Origin: Bacteroidetes bacterium UBA2364
GTDB taxonomy: Bacteria > Bacteroidota > Rhodothermia > Rhodothermales > UBA2364
Length of the DNA stretch: 64,000 bases
Reading direction: 5' to 3'
Assembly (NCBI GenBank): GCA_002344075.1
Contig: DDTM01000057.1
Span: 1 to 64,000 of the forward strand
A program made the translations under genes and the position numbers. The notes beneath the pieces are model-generated. The model saw only the letters and a program-made list of their open reading frames with translations, was not told the origin of the DNA and did no database searches. Of this stretch, positions 17,350 to 25,009 are shown in pieces (the first letter of the stretch is position 1; each line of letters opens with the position of its first letter).

Positions 17350-17919
17350 TCAGACCTTCATAATTTCCGCTTCTTTGTGATGCAGCATTTCATCAATTTT
17401 CTTGATGCTCAGGTCTGTCTGACGTTGGATTTGGTCCTCGGCCTCAAACTTCATGTCTTCGGAAAGTTTAAGTTCTGAGACTGTTTTTTTGACCTCATGG
17501 TTTGCATCACGACGCAAATTGCGGATTGCAATACGTGCTTCTTCTGCCTTGTGTTTGGCCAACTTTACCATATCGCGTCGGCGTTCTTCTGAAAGCGGTG
17601 GGATTGGAATGCGGATTACAACGCCGTCGTTCGAGGGATTAAGCCCCAAATGACCGTTCCGAATGGCTTTTTCGATGGGCTGAAGCGAGCTTTTGTCCCA
17701 AGGTTGTACCAATAATAAATCAGGAGCGGGGGCATTCACATTCGCAAGCTGGTTCAGCGGCATAAGAGAGCCATAAACTTCCACCCGAACAGATTCGAGC
17801 ATTACCGGATTGGCTCGCCCTGCACGGATCGTATTAAACTCTCCGGTCAGGTGTTTAAGCGCGGTTCCCATATCATCATGGGCCACACTTACGATCATAT
17901 CTAAATCTTCAGAAAGCAT
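17350..17919 (-). CDS. frr: Ribosome recycling factor
   Basis: RRF, 189 residues, splits post-termination ribosomes with EF-G. It shows the signature FNTIRAGRANPVMLESVRVEVYGSLMPLNQLANV, then QPWDKSSLQPIEKAI and the C-terminal IRRDANHEVKK helix. Length matches the family (~185). It follows pyrH by 60 bases in the classical rpsB-tsf-pyrH-frr order and is the last protein gene of the unit before tRNA-Ser. Confidence 0.97.
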   Translation of the reverse strand: MLSEDLDMIVSVAHDDMGTALKHLTGEFNTIRAGRANPVMLESVRVEVYGSLMPLNQLANVNAPAPDLLLVQPWDKSSLQPIEKAIRNGHLGLNPSNDGVVIRIPIPPLSEERRRDMVKLAKHKAEEARIAIRNLRRDANHEVKKTVSELKLSEDMKFEAEDQIQRQTDLSIKKIDEMLHHKEAEIMKV

Positions 17920-17979
17920 ATCAATAATGGTTTACATATATGCGACAATACAACATAGAATTCTTCAATGTTGGAATAA

Positions 17980-18702
17980 TCACCAATATACAGTGGTTCC
18001 GATGCTACTATCCTTTAAGACCCGTGTCAGATTGCCCTTTTTGTTCATGTCGAATACAATGATAGGAATTTTGGAGTCTTTCAATAAGGTAATGGCGGTT
18101 AGGTCCATTACTTTCAGATTGCGTTCAATCACATCCATGCCATAAATCCGTTCAAAACGCGTTGCCTTCGGGTCTTTCAGCGGATCTGCGGTATAGACGC
18201 CATCCACACGCGTTCCTTTGAGTACCACTTCGGCGCCAATCTCGGCAGCCCGTAAAGAGGCCGCAGTATCGGTGGTGAAATACGGGTTCCCGGTTCCGGC
18301 ACCAAAAATGACAACACGCCCTTTTTCTAAATGCCGAACGGCACGGCGGCGGATAAACGGCTCCGCGATTTCTTCCATATTAATTGCGGATTGTAGGCGG
18401 GTATAAACCCCAATTTCCTCTAATGCGGCCTGAAGTGCCATTGCATTAATCATGGTGGCCAACATACCCATGTAGTCTGCGTGGGCACGAGTCATCTCCG
18501 ACCCCAAATCCGAAACACCCCTAAAGATATTTCCCCCTCCAATCACGATCGCCAGTTCGATACCCGCACCAACTGCTTCTTGAATATCAACGGCATATGC
18601 TCGCAGAATGTTTTTATCAATACCAAACGCCCGTTCGCCCATCAAGGCTTCGCCGCTCAGTTTTAGCAATACTCGTTTGTATTGAGGTGCCGACGTTTCC
18701 AT
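17980..18702 (-). CDS. pyrH: UMP kinase
   Basis: Bacterial hexameric UMP kinase (amino-acid kinase fold), 240 residues, makes UDP from UMP and ATP. N-terminal [15 protein letters not shown] and [10 protein letters not shown] bind the phosphates, and the [13 protein letters not shown] motif closes the UMP site. The ATG at 18702 is preferred over the upstream TTG two codons earlier. A GAGG Shine-Dalgarno in the GAGGTTG context precedes it, the same context as before tsf. A hairpin with a T-run lies just upstream (18726-18761), so expression relative to tsf may be attenuated. Confidence 0.97.
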   Translation of the reverse strand: METSAPQYKRVLLKLSGEALMGERAFGIDKNILRAYAVDIQEAVGAGIELAIVIGGGNIFRGVSDLGSEMTRAHADYMGMLATMINAMALQAALEEIGVYTRLQSAINMEEIAEPFIRRRAVRHLEKGRVVIFGAGTGNPYFTTDTAASLRAAEIGAEVVLKGTRVDGVYTADPLKDPKATRFERIYGMDVIERNLKVMDLTAITLLKDSKIPIIVFDMNKKGNLTRVLKDSSIGTTVYW

Positions 18703-18725
18703 AACCAACCTCAGATTGAAAATTT

Positions 18726-18761
18726 AAAAAAGGGTCCATGACTTGAGCTTCACGAACCCCT
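18726..18761 (-). terminator. Hairpin with T-run between tsf and pyrH
   Basis: On the minus strand AGGGGTTC (18761-18754) pairs with GGACCCTT (18737-18730), two of the eight pairs being G-U, followed by TTTTTT. It is a moderate intrinsic terminator inside an otherwise conserved operon. It could reduce read-through from tsf to pyrH-frr. Confidence 0.55.
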
Positions 18762-18768
18762 ACCTATT

Positions 18769-19587
18769 TTAGCCGCCCAAAACAAAGCGAACAAATTTCA
18801 CGACATCCACATCTGCTTTCTTAAGCATCTGTGAAACGGTTTGTTTCGGATCTTTTACAAAAGGCTGGTCTAATAAAACGCGCTCTTTAAAGAAGGAGTT
18901 TAAAGCACCTTGTGCGATCCGATCTACAATGTTTTCTGGCTTGCCTTCATTGATGGCGCGATCACGTGCAATGGTCATTTCACGCTGTTTGATTTCTTCT
19001 GAAACCTGATCGGCATTCAGGGCAATGGGGTCTAAGGCAGCAACCTGCATGGCTACGTCGCGGCCTGCATCGTCATTTTCTGCGGTCAGTTCCACCAAAA
19101 CGCCCAAACGTGCGCCCGGATGAATGTAGCTAACCACCGCGCCCGTAGCAACGGCTTTTTCGAAGCGGCGGACATCAATCTTCTCGCCGATTTTCCCGGT
19201 CATTTCATTCAGTTTCTCGGCCAGGGTAATGTCCCCCATAGGGGTCGCTAGGAGGGCCTCCATATGATCGGGCTGTGTGGCCAGAACCAAATCTGCTACG
19301 GCTTGTGCAAACGCCTGAAATTCTTCATTTCGCGCCACAAAGTCGGTTTCGCAGTTTACCTCTGTAATGACAGCCATTTTTTTATCTGCGGTGATCGCTG
19401 TAGCAATAACCCCTTCTTTGGCCTCGCGGTCTGCACGTTTTTCAGAAACCTTCTGACCTTTTTTGCGGAGGATGGCAATGGCCTCATCAAAGTTGCCTTC
19501 GGCCTCTACAAGGGCCTTTTTACAATCCATCATACCTGCGCCAGTGGCCTGACGCAATTTGTTTACTTCTTTTGCAGAGATGTTCAT
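18769..19587 (-). CDS. tsf: Elongation factor Ts
   Basis: EF-Ts, 272 residues from the ATG at 19587, recycles EF-Tu by GDP exchange. The N-terminal UBA-like domain reads VNKLRQATGAGMMDCKKALVEAEGNFDEAI. The core has TEVNCETDFVARNEEF, the EF-Tu contact region. The C-terminal helix has FFKERVLLDQPFVKDPKQTV. The start is chosen over a TTG two codons upstream, with GAGGTTG ahead as the Shine-Dalgarno context. Confidence 0.97.
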   Translation of the reverse strand: MNISAKEVNKLRQATGAGMMDCKKALVEAEGNFDEAIAILRKKGQKVSEKRADREAKEGVIATAITADKKMAVITEVNCETDFVARNEEFQAFAQAVADLVLATQPDHMEALLATPMGDITLAEKLNEMTGKIGEKIDVRRFEKAVATGAVVSYIHPGARLGVLVELTAENDDAGRDVAMQVAALDPIALNADQVSEEIKQREMTIARDRAINEGKPENIVDRIAQGALNSFFKERVLLDQPFVKDPKQTVSQMLKKADVDVVKFVRFVLGG

Positions 19588-19625
19588 AATCAACCTCTAT
19601 AATTTTAATGTTGTTATTGACCTTA

Positions 19626-19645
19626 TAAAATACCCACAGGGTGGG
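19626..19645 (-). promoter_or_regulatory. Small GC hairpin in the rpsB-tsf gap
   Basis: CCCAC (19645-19641 on the minus strand) pairs with GTGGG (19637-19633) around a 3-base loop, followed by TATTTT. It sits about 40 bases before the tsf start and after the larger hairpin at 19651-19690. A weak terminator or mRNA-stability stem. Confidence 0.45.
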
Positions 19646-19650
19646 CATGG

Positions 19651-19690
19651 AAAAGGCGCAACCAGAGAACTTATGAAGTCCGATTGCGCC
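19651..19690 (-). terminator. Hairpin with short T-run behind rpsB
   Basis: On the minus strand GGCGCAA (19690-19684) pairs with TTGCGCC (19661-19655), with an inner ACTT/AGTT helix in the 22-base loop, followed by TTTT. It lies 32 bases after the rpsB stop. It is likely a partial terminator or processing site that uncouples rpsB from tsf. Confidence 0.55.
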
Positions 19691-19721
19691 GCTTTCCGAC
19701 AAAGTAACTTTATGGAGAGGG

Positions 19722-20570
19722 TTAGCCTTCGGCTTCTGGAGAAGCGGCAGGTGCCTCGGATACAGGAACTTCTTCCTTCCGCTCACTTGTTCTCCGCCGA
19801 CGGGTTCCACCACCCTGACGGCCTTCTTTTTCAGCTTGTACGGATTCGCGTTTTTCCTTCTCGGCGGATTTCGTGGCTTGGTCAAACTCACGTGCTTTTT
19901 TACCTTCGAGAATCGCATCTGCAATGGCTGCTGTAATCAAGTGAATAGACTTGATGGCATCATCATTTGCAGGAATGGGAAAGTTAACTGGGTCGGGATC
20001 GCAGTTTGTATCACAAATTGCAAAAATGGGAATACCCAAGCGTTGTGCTTCCTGAACGGCAATATGTTCGCGTTTGGTGTCCACAATAAAAATCGCCCCT
20101 GGAAGTTTGCCCATTTTAGAAATTCCCATTAAGGTGCGCTCTAATTTCTCGCGCTCACGGGATTTCATAAGGCGCTCTTTTTTCTTGAACTTATCCATTG
20201 TACCGTCCTGCTCCATTTTGATCAGGCCGTCCATCCGTTTTATAGAATTACGAATGGTTTGAAAGTTCGTTAACATCCCTCCTAACCAACGGTCGGAAAC
20301 ATAAGGCATCCCACAACGCTCGGCTTCTTGCTTCATAATTTCTTGGGCCTGCTTTTTAGTCCCTATAAACAGAATATTCCGGCCTTGTTTGGCAATATTT
20401 CCGGCAGCACCAGCCGCCTCTTCGAGCATTCGCTGGGTTTTTGTCAGATCAATGATGTGTACACCGTTCCGCTCCATGAAGATATAAGGTTGCATCTTCG
20501 GGTTGCGGCGGCTGGTCAGGTGACCAAAGTGTGAGCCTGCTTTAAGCAGATCTTCTACCGATACGCGCAT
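19722..20570 (-). CDS. rpsB: 30S ribosomal protein S2 with long C-terminal tail
   Basis: S2, 282 residues. The core is canonical: [32 protein letters not shown] [24 protein letters not shown] and [29 protein letters not shown]. The E. coli protein has about 241 residues. Here ~45 extra C-terminal residues form a charged tail with an RRRR stretch and a Pro/Ala/Glu-rich end, probably disordered. A nested stem-loop leader lies 30 bases upstream and a hairpin follows the gene. First gene of the rpsB-tsf-pyrH-frr part of the unit. Confidence 0.97.
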   Translation of the reverse strand: MRVSVEDLLKAGSHFGHLTSRRNPKMQPYIFMERNGVHIIDLTKTQRMLEEAAGAAGNIAKQGRNILFIGTKKQAQEIMKQEAERCGMPYVSDRWLGGMLTNFQTIRNSIKRMDGLIKMEQDGTMDKFKKKERLMKSREREKLERTLMGISKMGKLPGAIFIVDTKREHIAVQEAQRLGIPIFAICDTNCDPDPVNFPIPANDDAIKSIHLITAAIADAILEGKKAREFDQATKSAEKEKRESVQAEKEGRQGGGTRRRRTSERKEEVPVSEAPAASPEAEG

Positions 20571-20600
20571 AATGTTTAGATTGTTTTGGGTTATTCCGCT

Positions 20601-20667
20601 ACTTCTGGCGAGTATCTCCGAAATTCAGCCCTAAAGGGCCAAACACCCATCGGAGGCAACCAGAAGT
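20601..20667 (-). promoter_or_regulatory. Structured leader upstream of rpsB
   Basis: Three nested helices in the 5' leader: ACTTCTGG (20601-20608) with CCAGAAGT (20660-20667), CTCCG (20616-20620) with CGGAG (20651-20655), and GCCC (20628-20631) with GGGC (20636-20639) around a TAAA loop. The element ends 30 bases before the rpsB ATG and has no T-run, so it is not a terminator. A ribosomal-protein autoregulatory leader bound by S2 is the natural reading, but that is inference. Confidence 0.55.
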
Positions 20668-20699
20668 ATGTGGTTTATTCACGTTAGAGCACAACAACA

Positions 20700-20722
20700 G
20701 CGGTAAGGGAAACCCATACCGC
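20700..20722 (-). terminator. Weak intrinsic terminator behind rpsI
   Basis: On the minus strand GCGGTA (20722-20717) pairs with TACCGC (20705-20700); inner GGG/CCC closes a 3-base loop after one mismatch. A T/G-rich run (TGTTGTTGTG) follows instead of a pure T-tract. It separates rplM-rpsI from rpsB. Confidence 0.45.
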
Positions 20723-20753
20723 CGCGTCTTTATAAATTACAACCAAGCCTATA

Positions 20754-21149
20754 TTAACGCTTGGAGAACTGGAATCTTTTGCGGGCTTTAGGCTTACCGT
20801 ACTTCTTCCGCTCAACCGCACGTGGGTCGCGCGTCAGAAATCCAGCGTCTCGCAATGGTTTCTTGAGATCTTCATTAAATTTCACCAATGCACGCGAAAT
20901 GCCCAGACGGATCGCTTCGGATTGGCCTTTTGTACCACCGCCTTTGGCATTGACCACCACATCAAACTGGCCTTCTAAGGCGGCTACTTTGAGCGGCATT
21001 TGCACCACCATTTGGTTAATGCGAACAGGGAAATAGTTTTGGAGATCGCGCTTATTGATCGTCATGTTACCTGTTCCTGGGCGCAGGTACACACGAGCGA
21101 CTGAAGTTTTACGACGACCAACAGCAATATATTGCACAGGGCTTGCCAT
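20754..21149 (-). CDS. rpsI: 30S ribosomal protein S9
   Basis: S9, 131 residues. It starts with YIAVGRRKTSVARVYLRPG, contains the NAKGGGTKGQSEAIRLGISRAL core, and ends in the basic tail RKKYGKPKARKRFQFSKR that reaches the P-site tRNA. It follows rplM by 19 bases in the conserved rplM-rpsI pair. Confidence 0.98.
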   Translation of the reverse strand: MASPVQYIAVGRRKTSVARVYLRPGTGNMTINKRDLQNYFPVRINQMVVQMPLKVAALEGQFDVVVNAKGGGTKGQSEAIRLGISRALVKFNEDLKKPLRDAGFLTRDPRAVERKKYGKPKARKRFQFSKR

Positions 21150-21168
21150 ACGTTTGATTATCTATGTA

Positions 21169-21612
21169 TTACAACGTGATTACTTCGGGTTGTTGCGCTT
21201 GATGTTCGTGCTCTGGCCCAATGACCACCTTAAGTTTACCGAACATTTTGCGGCCGAGACTATTCTTGGGCAACATTCCTTTAACGGCATGCTCCAAAAT
21301 TTGCTGTGGCTTCTTGACACGTGCTTCGGCGGGCGTGCGATGCCGTAATCCACCAGGATAGCCCGTATAACGCAAGTATTGTTTTACGTTTTCTTTCTTA
21401 CCCGTAAAACGAACCTTGTCTGCATTGATGACGATTACGAAATCGCCGGTATCTACGTGGGGCGTGTAGGAGGGCTTGTGCTTTCCACGCAAGATGGCTG
21501 CAATTTTAGAAGCAACACGGCCCACAACCTGATTCTCGGCATCTACAACGTACCACTTGCGCTGTACATTTTCCGTTTTTTCCGAGAACGTCTTGAAGCT
21601 ATTGGCGTCCAT
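21169..21612 (-). CDS. rplM: 50S ribosomal protein L13
   Basis: L13, 147 residues from the ATG at 21612. A TTG five codons upstream is a less likely start. Canonical features are [42 protein letters not shown] and [26 protein letters not shown] small perfect hairpin (21633-21649) sits in the leader about 20 bases before the start. There is no clear Shine-Dalgarno, which is common in Bacteroidota. Confidence 0.97.
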   Translation of the reverse strand: MDANSFKTFSEKTENVQRKWYVVDAENQVVGRVASKIAAILRGKHKPSYTPHVDTGDFVIVINADKVRFTGKKENVKQYLRYTGYPGGLRHRTPAEARVKKPQQILEHAVKGMLPKNSLGRKMFGKLKVVIGPEHEHQAQQPEVITL

Positions 21613-21632
21613 GACTTTTGTAAACAATTGAG

Positions 21633-21649
21633 ACGAGTATTTAACTCGT
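21633..21649 (-). promoter_or_regulatory. Hairpin in the rplM leader
   Basis: ACGAGT (21633-21638) pairs with ACTCGT (21644-21649) around a 5-base loop, 20 bases before the rplM ATG. Its position suits translational control, but it is short and could be chance. Confidence 0.3.
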
Positions 21650-21782
21650 GCGTTCTATAAAACAGTATATATTTCTTTAATATAGCTTTACAATTTAAGG
21701 ACTTTATTTATACAATCCCACAAACGGCCACATTCTTTACGTATTCTTTTATTTTATCGCCTGCTTAAGCGTGTTATCTCAC

Positions 21783-24041
21783 TTAAATAGCCACCTCCAT
21801 CAAGTGGGGTAATGTATTTTCATATGCCTGTCGTAGCTCTTCGGAAAAAAAATCGAACATTTCCATACCGTTCACCGATAGACGGAATGAGTTCCCTGTT
21901 ACCGTTCCGACTCGAGTGGCCTGTGCACCGTTGGTTGTTGCGGTTTTTTGAACGTCTTGCACATATTTTGCGGGAACAGCAACGACCACGCGGCTTTGTG
22001 CTTCACCAAAAAGCAAGGCATCCAGGCGGATATAATCGGCGTTTTCGAGTTGAATATCTGCCCCACAATGTTCCGAGAAGATCACCATCTCCGCCACACA
22101 GACGGCCAAGCCACCGTCCGAGACGTCGTGTACACTATGAACCAATCCTTTTCGGATCATTTGAAATACCGCATCTTGGACCGCTTTTTCCTCGTTCAGT
22201 TCAAAATGGGGTGCATCCCCCATAGTTTTTTTGTGTATCCAAGCCAGATACTCCGAGCCATCAATGTTATCACGGTGTACCCAAAGGGCTGGCGATACCA
22301 ACATCAGCACGTCTCCGACATGTTTAAGGATAGGGGTTGTGGTTTGGGTATGCACATCCTCAATCAGCCCCAGCATTCCTATCGTGGGGGTTGGAAAAAC
22401 GGCACTATCCGGATTTTCGTTATAAAATGAGACATTTCCACCTGTGACGGGAGTATTTAAAGCACGACAAGCATCGCCCATTCCACCAACCGACTCCTTA
22501 AAGACCCAATAGACTTCTGGTTTATAGGGATTGCCATAATTCAAACAATTCGTAATGGCAAGGGGCTTTCCACCGGTACACACCACATTTCGGGCAGCTT
22601 CAGCGACAGCTATTTGACCACCTTTTCGGGGATTGAGGTACACATAACGGCCATTACAGTCGGTTTTGAGAACCAAGGCTTTTTTCGTTCCTTTTATTCG
22701 GACCACTGCGGCATCACTTGGCCCCGGCCCAACGACTGTATTGGTCCGTACTTGATAGTCATATTGTTGCCAAACCCATCGTTTGGAAGCGATATTGGGA
22801 GCAGAAAGCATGTTTAGTAGCAGCAATCCGCTTTCATTCGATTGAATGTCTGGGAGGTCATGGTGATTAAAAGCCAAGGTTTGGGCCAAATAGGCTGGTT
22901 TTTGGGTTTCGCGGTCGTATTGTGGCGCTCCGCCGCCAAGGGAAAGGTGGTCTGGCGGGACATCAGCTACCAATTCCCCTTGCCAATAGATTTTCACACG
23001 CGGATCGTCAGTGACCTGTCCGATGTGGGCGACATGGAGGTCCCACTTCTCGAAGATGGTTTCCACCTCGGCCTCTCGTCCCTGTTGTACGACCAAAAGC
23101 ATACGTTCTTGGCTTTCCGAAAGCATAATTTCGTAAGGCGTCATACCTGCCTCGCGGACAGGCACTTTTTCCAAATGCAAGGTCATGCCCGATGCACCCT
23201 TGGCACTCATTTCGCAACTTGAGCATGTGATTCCGGCTGCACCCATGTCTTGAATTCCCACCAACGCGCCACTTTTGATGGCCTCCAAGGTGGCTTCGAG
23301 CAATAACTTCTCGGTGAAAGGATCGCCTACCTGCACACTGGGTCTTTTGGCCTCGCTGGCTTCACTAATTTCTTCCGAGGCAAAGGTTGCGCCGTGAATA
23401 CCATCTCTTCCGGTAGATGCGCCGACAATGTACACAGGGTTTCCTTCCCCCTTGGCAATGGCTGATGCGGTTTCTCCTACTTTTACCACGCCAACACTCA
23501 TGGCATTGACCAAAGGGTTTCCTTCATAGGCCGGATCAAAATATATTTCGCCCGCAACAGTGGGTACGCCAAATGCATTGCCATATCCTGCAATTCCGCG
23601 CACCACACCATTCAGTAGCCAACGAACTTTAGCCTTGTGCGGGTCTCCAAAGCGAAGTGAATTAAGCGAGGCAAGGGGGCGTGCGCCCATTGTAAAAATA
23701 TCCCGCTGAATCCCTCCTACACCTGTTGCAGCCCCTTGATACGGTTCGACGGCAGAGGGATGGTTATGCGACTCAATTTTAAAAGCCACTGCAAGCCCGT
23801 CGCCCACATCTACCAATCCGGCATTTTCTTCACCCGCACCTACCAGCAAAGTTTCTCCGTCGCGAGGCAGGGTCTTAAGAACTTTAATGGAGTTTTTGTA
23901 CGAACAATGCTCGCTCCACATAACCGAATAAATACCCAGTTCTACGATGGTGGGAATACGGCCCAGTCTTTCTAGGATCCAACCATATTCGGCTTCGGTA
24001 AGGCCATGATCGAGGGCTACTTGAAGGTCAACAGTTTGCAT
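21783..24041 (-). CDS. purL: Phosphoribosylformylglycinamidine synthase subunit PurL
   Basis: Small-type PurL (FGAM synthase II), 752 residues, the ATP-dependent amidination step of purine synthesis. It needs PurS and PurQ, which are not in this window. Seen: the N-terminal [46 protein letters not shown] with the active-site His, the [26 protein letters not shown] second half, and [16 protein letters not shown] near the end. It is 110 bases downstream of zapA on the same strand and 170 bases upstream of rplM. Bacteroidota more often carry the fused large type, so the small type is a mild phylogenetic hint. Confidence 0.97.
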   Translation of the reverse strand: MQTVDLQVALDHGLTEAEYGWILERLGRIPTIVELGIYSVMWSEHCSYKNSIKVLKTLPRDGETLLVGAGEENAGLVDVGDGLAVAFKIESHNHPSAVEPYQGAATGVGGIQRDIFTMGARPLASLNSLRFGDPHKAKVRWLLNGVVRGIAGYGNAFGVPTVAGEIYFDPAYEGNPLVNAMSVGVVKVGETASAIAKGEGNPVYIVGASTGRDGIHGATFASEEISEASEAKRPSVQVGDPFTEKLLLEATLEAIKSGALVGIQDMGAAGITCSSCEMSAKGASGMTLHLEKVPVREAGMTPYEIMLSESQERMLLVVQQGREAEVETIFEKWDLHVAHIGQVTDDPRVKIYWQGELVADVPPDHLSLGGGAPQYDRETQKPAYLAQTLAFNHHDLPDIQSNESGLLLLNMLSAPNIASKRWVWQQYDYQVRTNTVVGPGPSDAAVVRIKGTKKALVLKTDCNGRYVYLNPRKGGQIAVAEAARNVVCTGGKPLAITNCLNYGNPYKPEVYWVFKESVGGMGDACRALNTPVTGGNVSFYNENPDSAVFPTPTIGMLGLIEDVHTQTTTPILKHVGDVLMLVSPALWVHRDNIDGSEYLAWIHKKTMGDAPHFELNEEKAVQDAVFQMIRKGLVHSVHDVSDGGLAVCVAEMVIFSEHCGADIQLENADYIRLDALLFGEAQSRVVVAVPAKYVQDVQKTATTNGAQATRVGTVTGNSFRLSVNGMEMFDFFSEELRQAYENTLPHLMEVAI

Positions 24042-24151
24042 GACGAAAGGGGAGAATTAAAGTAAAAGCGCGCCAAAATACGGCCCGGTTCATCTATATC
24101 TTGCGAAGTGTGGTTGGATTTTGCGTGCGAAGGTTTTATTCATACACCTGA

Positions 24152-24490
24152 TTATTCTTCTGTACGACGTTTGGAACGACGTACAGAAGGTGTTTTGACG
24201 GTATTCACTGGTGTAGGTACGATAGGCTCTGGTGCGGGCAAGGCGTGAGGCTGCAAATCCACACGGTTTAGTGAAAGTTGTGCGTGATACAGTTCCTCGG
24301 CCAATGCAATGCAAGTGAGGGTCATCGTTGTCAGATCGGTTTCGGTTGGTAGATTTGCACGTACTTGGGCTAAACGGTCATTGACCATTCCGATAATTTC
24401 GTGCATGACCGATTCGTGGTCGTGTTGTACACGAAGTGCAATATCTCGCCCAAGCACTTTAAAAACGACCTTCCGTTCGCGCTGATTCAT
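24152..24490 (-). CDS. zapA: Cell division protein ZapA
   Basis: ZapA-like FtsZ-bundling protein, 112 residues. The N-terminal beta-strand VFKVLGRDIALRVQHD and the VNDRLAQVRANLPTETDLTTMTLTCIALAEELYHAQ helix are the family core. The C-terminus is a Pro/Arg-rich extension with RRSKRR. It overlaps the upstream coiled-coil gene by 4 bases (ATGA), so the two are translated together. Confidence 0.85.
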   Translation of the reverse strand: MNQRERKVVFKVLGRDIALRVQHDHESVMHEIIGMVNDRLAQVRANLPTETDLTTMTLTCIALAEELYHAQLSLNRVDLQPHALPAPEPIVPTPVNTVKTPSVRRSKRRTEE

Positions 24491-24921
24491 GGACCGTTTA
24501 CTTCATGAGAAGATGGAATTTCGGACTCGGAGGCGACATAAGCATCCAATGCCCCTACAAAAAGTTCGATTTTGTCTTTTACAAAAGAAGATTCTTCTTC
24601 CAAAGTAGCCGATAACGAGAGTCGGTTTGGGGATATTTCATTTCCCAACGTTCGGATCCGCTCAAACAATGTAATGTTTTCTGCACGTAGTTTTTCCATC
24701 TCCAGAACGGCCAATTGCATATTGATCCGCAATTGTTCGAGGCTTACGGTACTTTGTAGAACCGCTATTGGAGCCGAAGGAGGCAACGGCGTTGGTTTTT
24801 GCGTGGGGGGTGGAGCCTCTGGATTTTCGGAAACAGCAGGCGCACGTTCCTTGTCTCGGTCCCGGTTACGGTTACGATCGTTATGCCGGTTGCGATGGTG
24901 ATGTGGTCGGTTTTGGGCCAT
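24487..24921 (-). CDS. Coiled-coil protein co-translated with ZapA
   Basis: Protein of 144 residues in two parts. Residues 1-28 are His/Arg/Asn/Asp-rich low complexity (HHHRNRHNDRNRNRDRDK). After a Pro-rich linker, residues ~58-140 are helical with a leucine-heptad stretch (LEQLRINMQLAVLEMEKLRAEN). It overlaps zapA by 4 bases and lies between pheT and zapA, a position often held in Bacteroidota by a small coiled-coil gene. A ZapB-like division role is inference from context; I see no defined family. Confidence 0.7.
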   Translation of the reverse strand: MAQNRPHHHRNRHNDRNRNRDRDKERAPAVSENPEAPPPTQKPTPLPPSAPIAVLQSTVSLEQLRINMQLAVLEMEKLRAENITLFERIRTLGNEISPNRLSLSATLEEESSFVKDKIELFVGALDAYVASESEIPSSHEVNGP

Positions 24922-25009
24922 CGAATACTTGACTGATGAAAGAAAATAGGCAATAATAACAGTAATATAAGCCTTCGCTCAGGAATTAGGTAATCCGGTC
25001 ATCATTGGT

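Noticed and set aside
24090..24314. 74-codon frame overlapping zapA
   Set aside because: Basic, Arg-rich translation in an alternative frame of zapA, typical of a shadow ORF.
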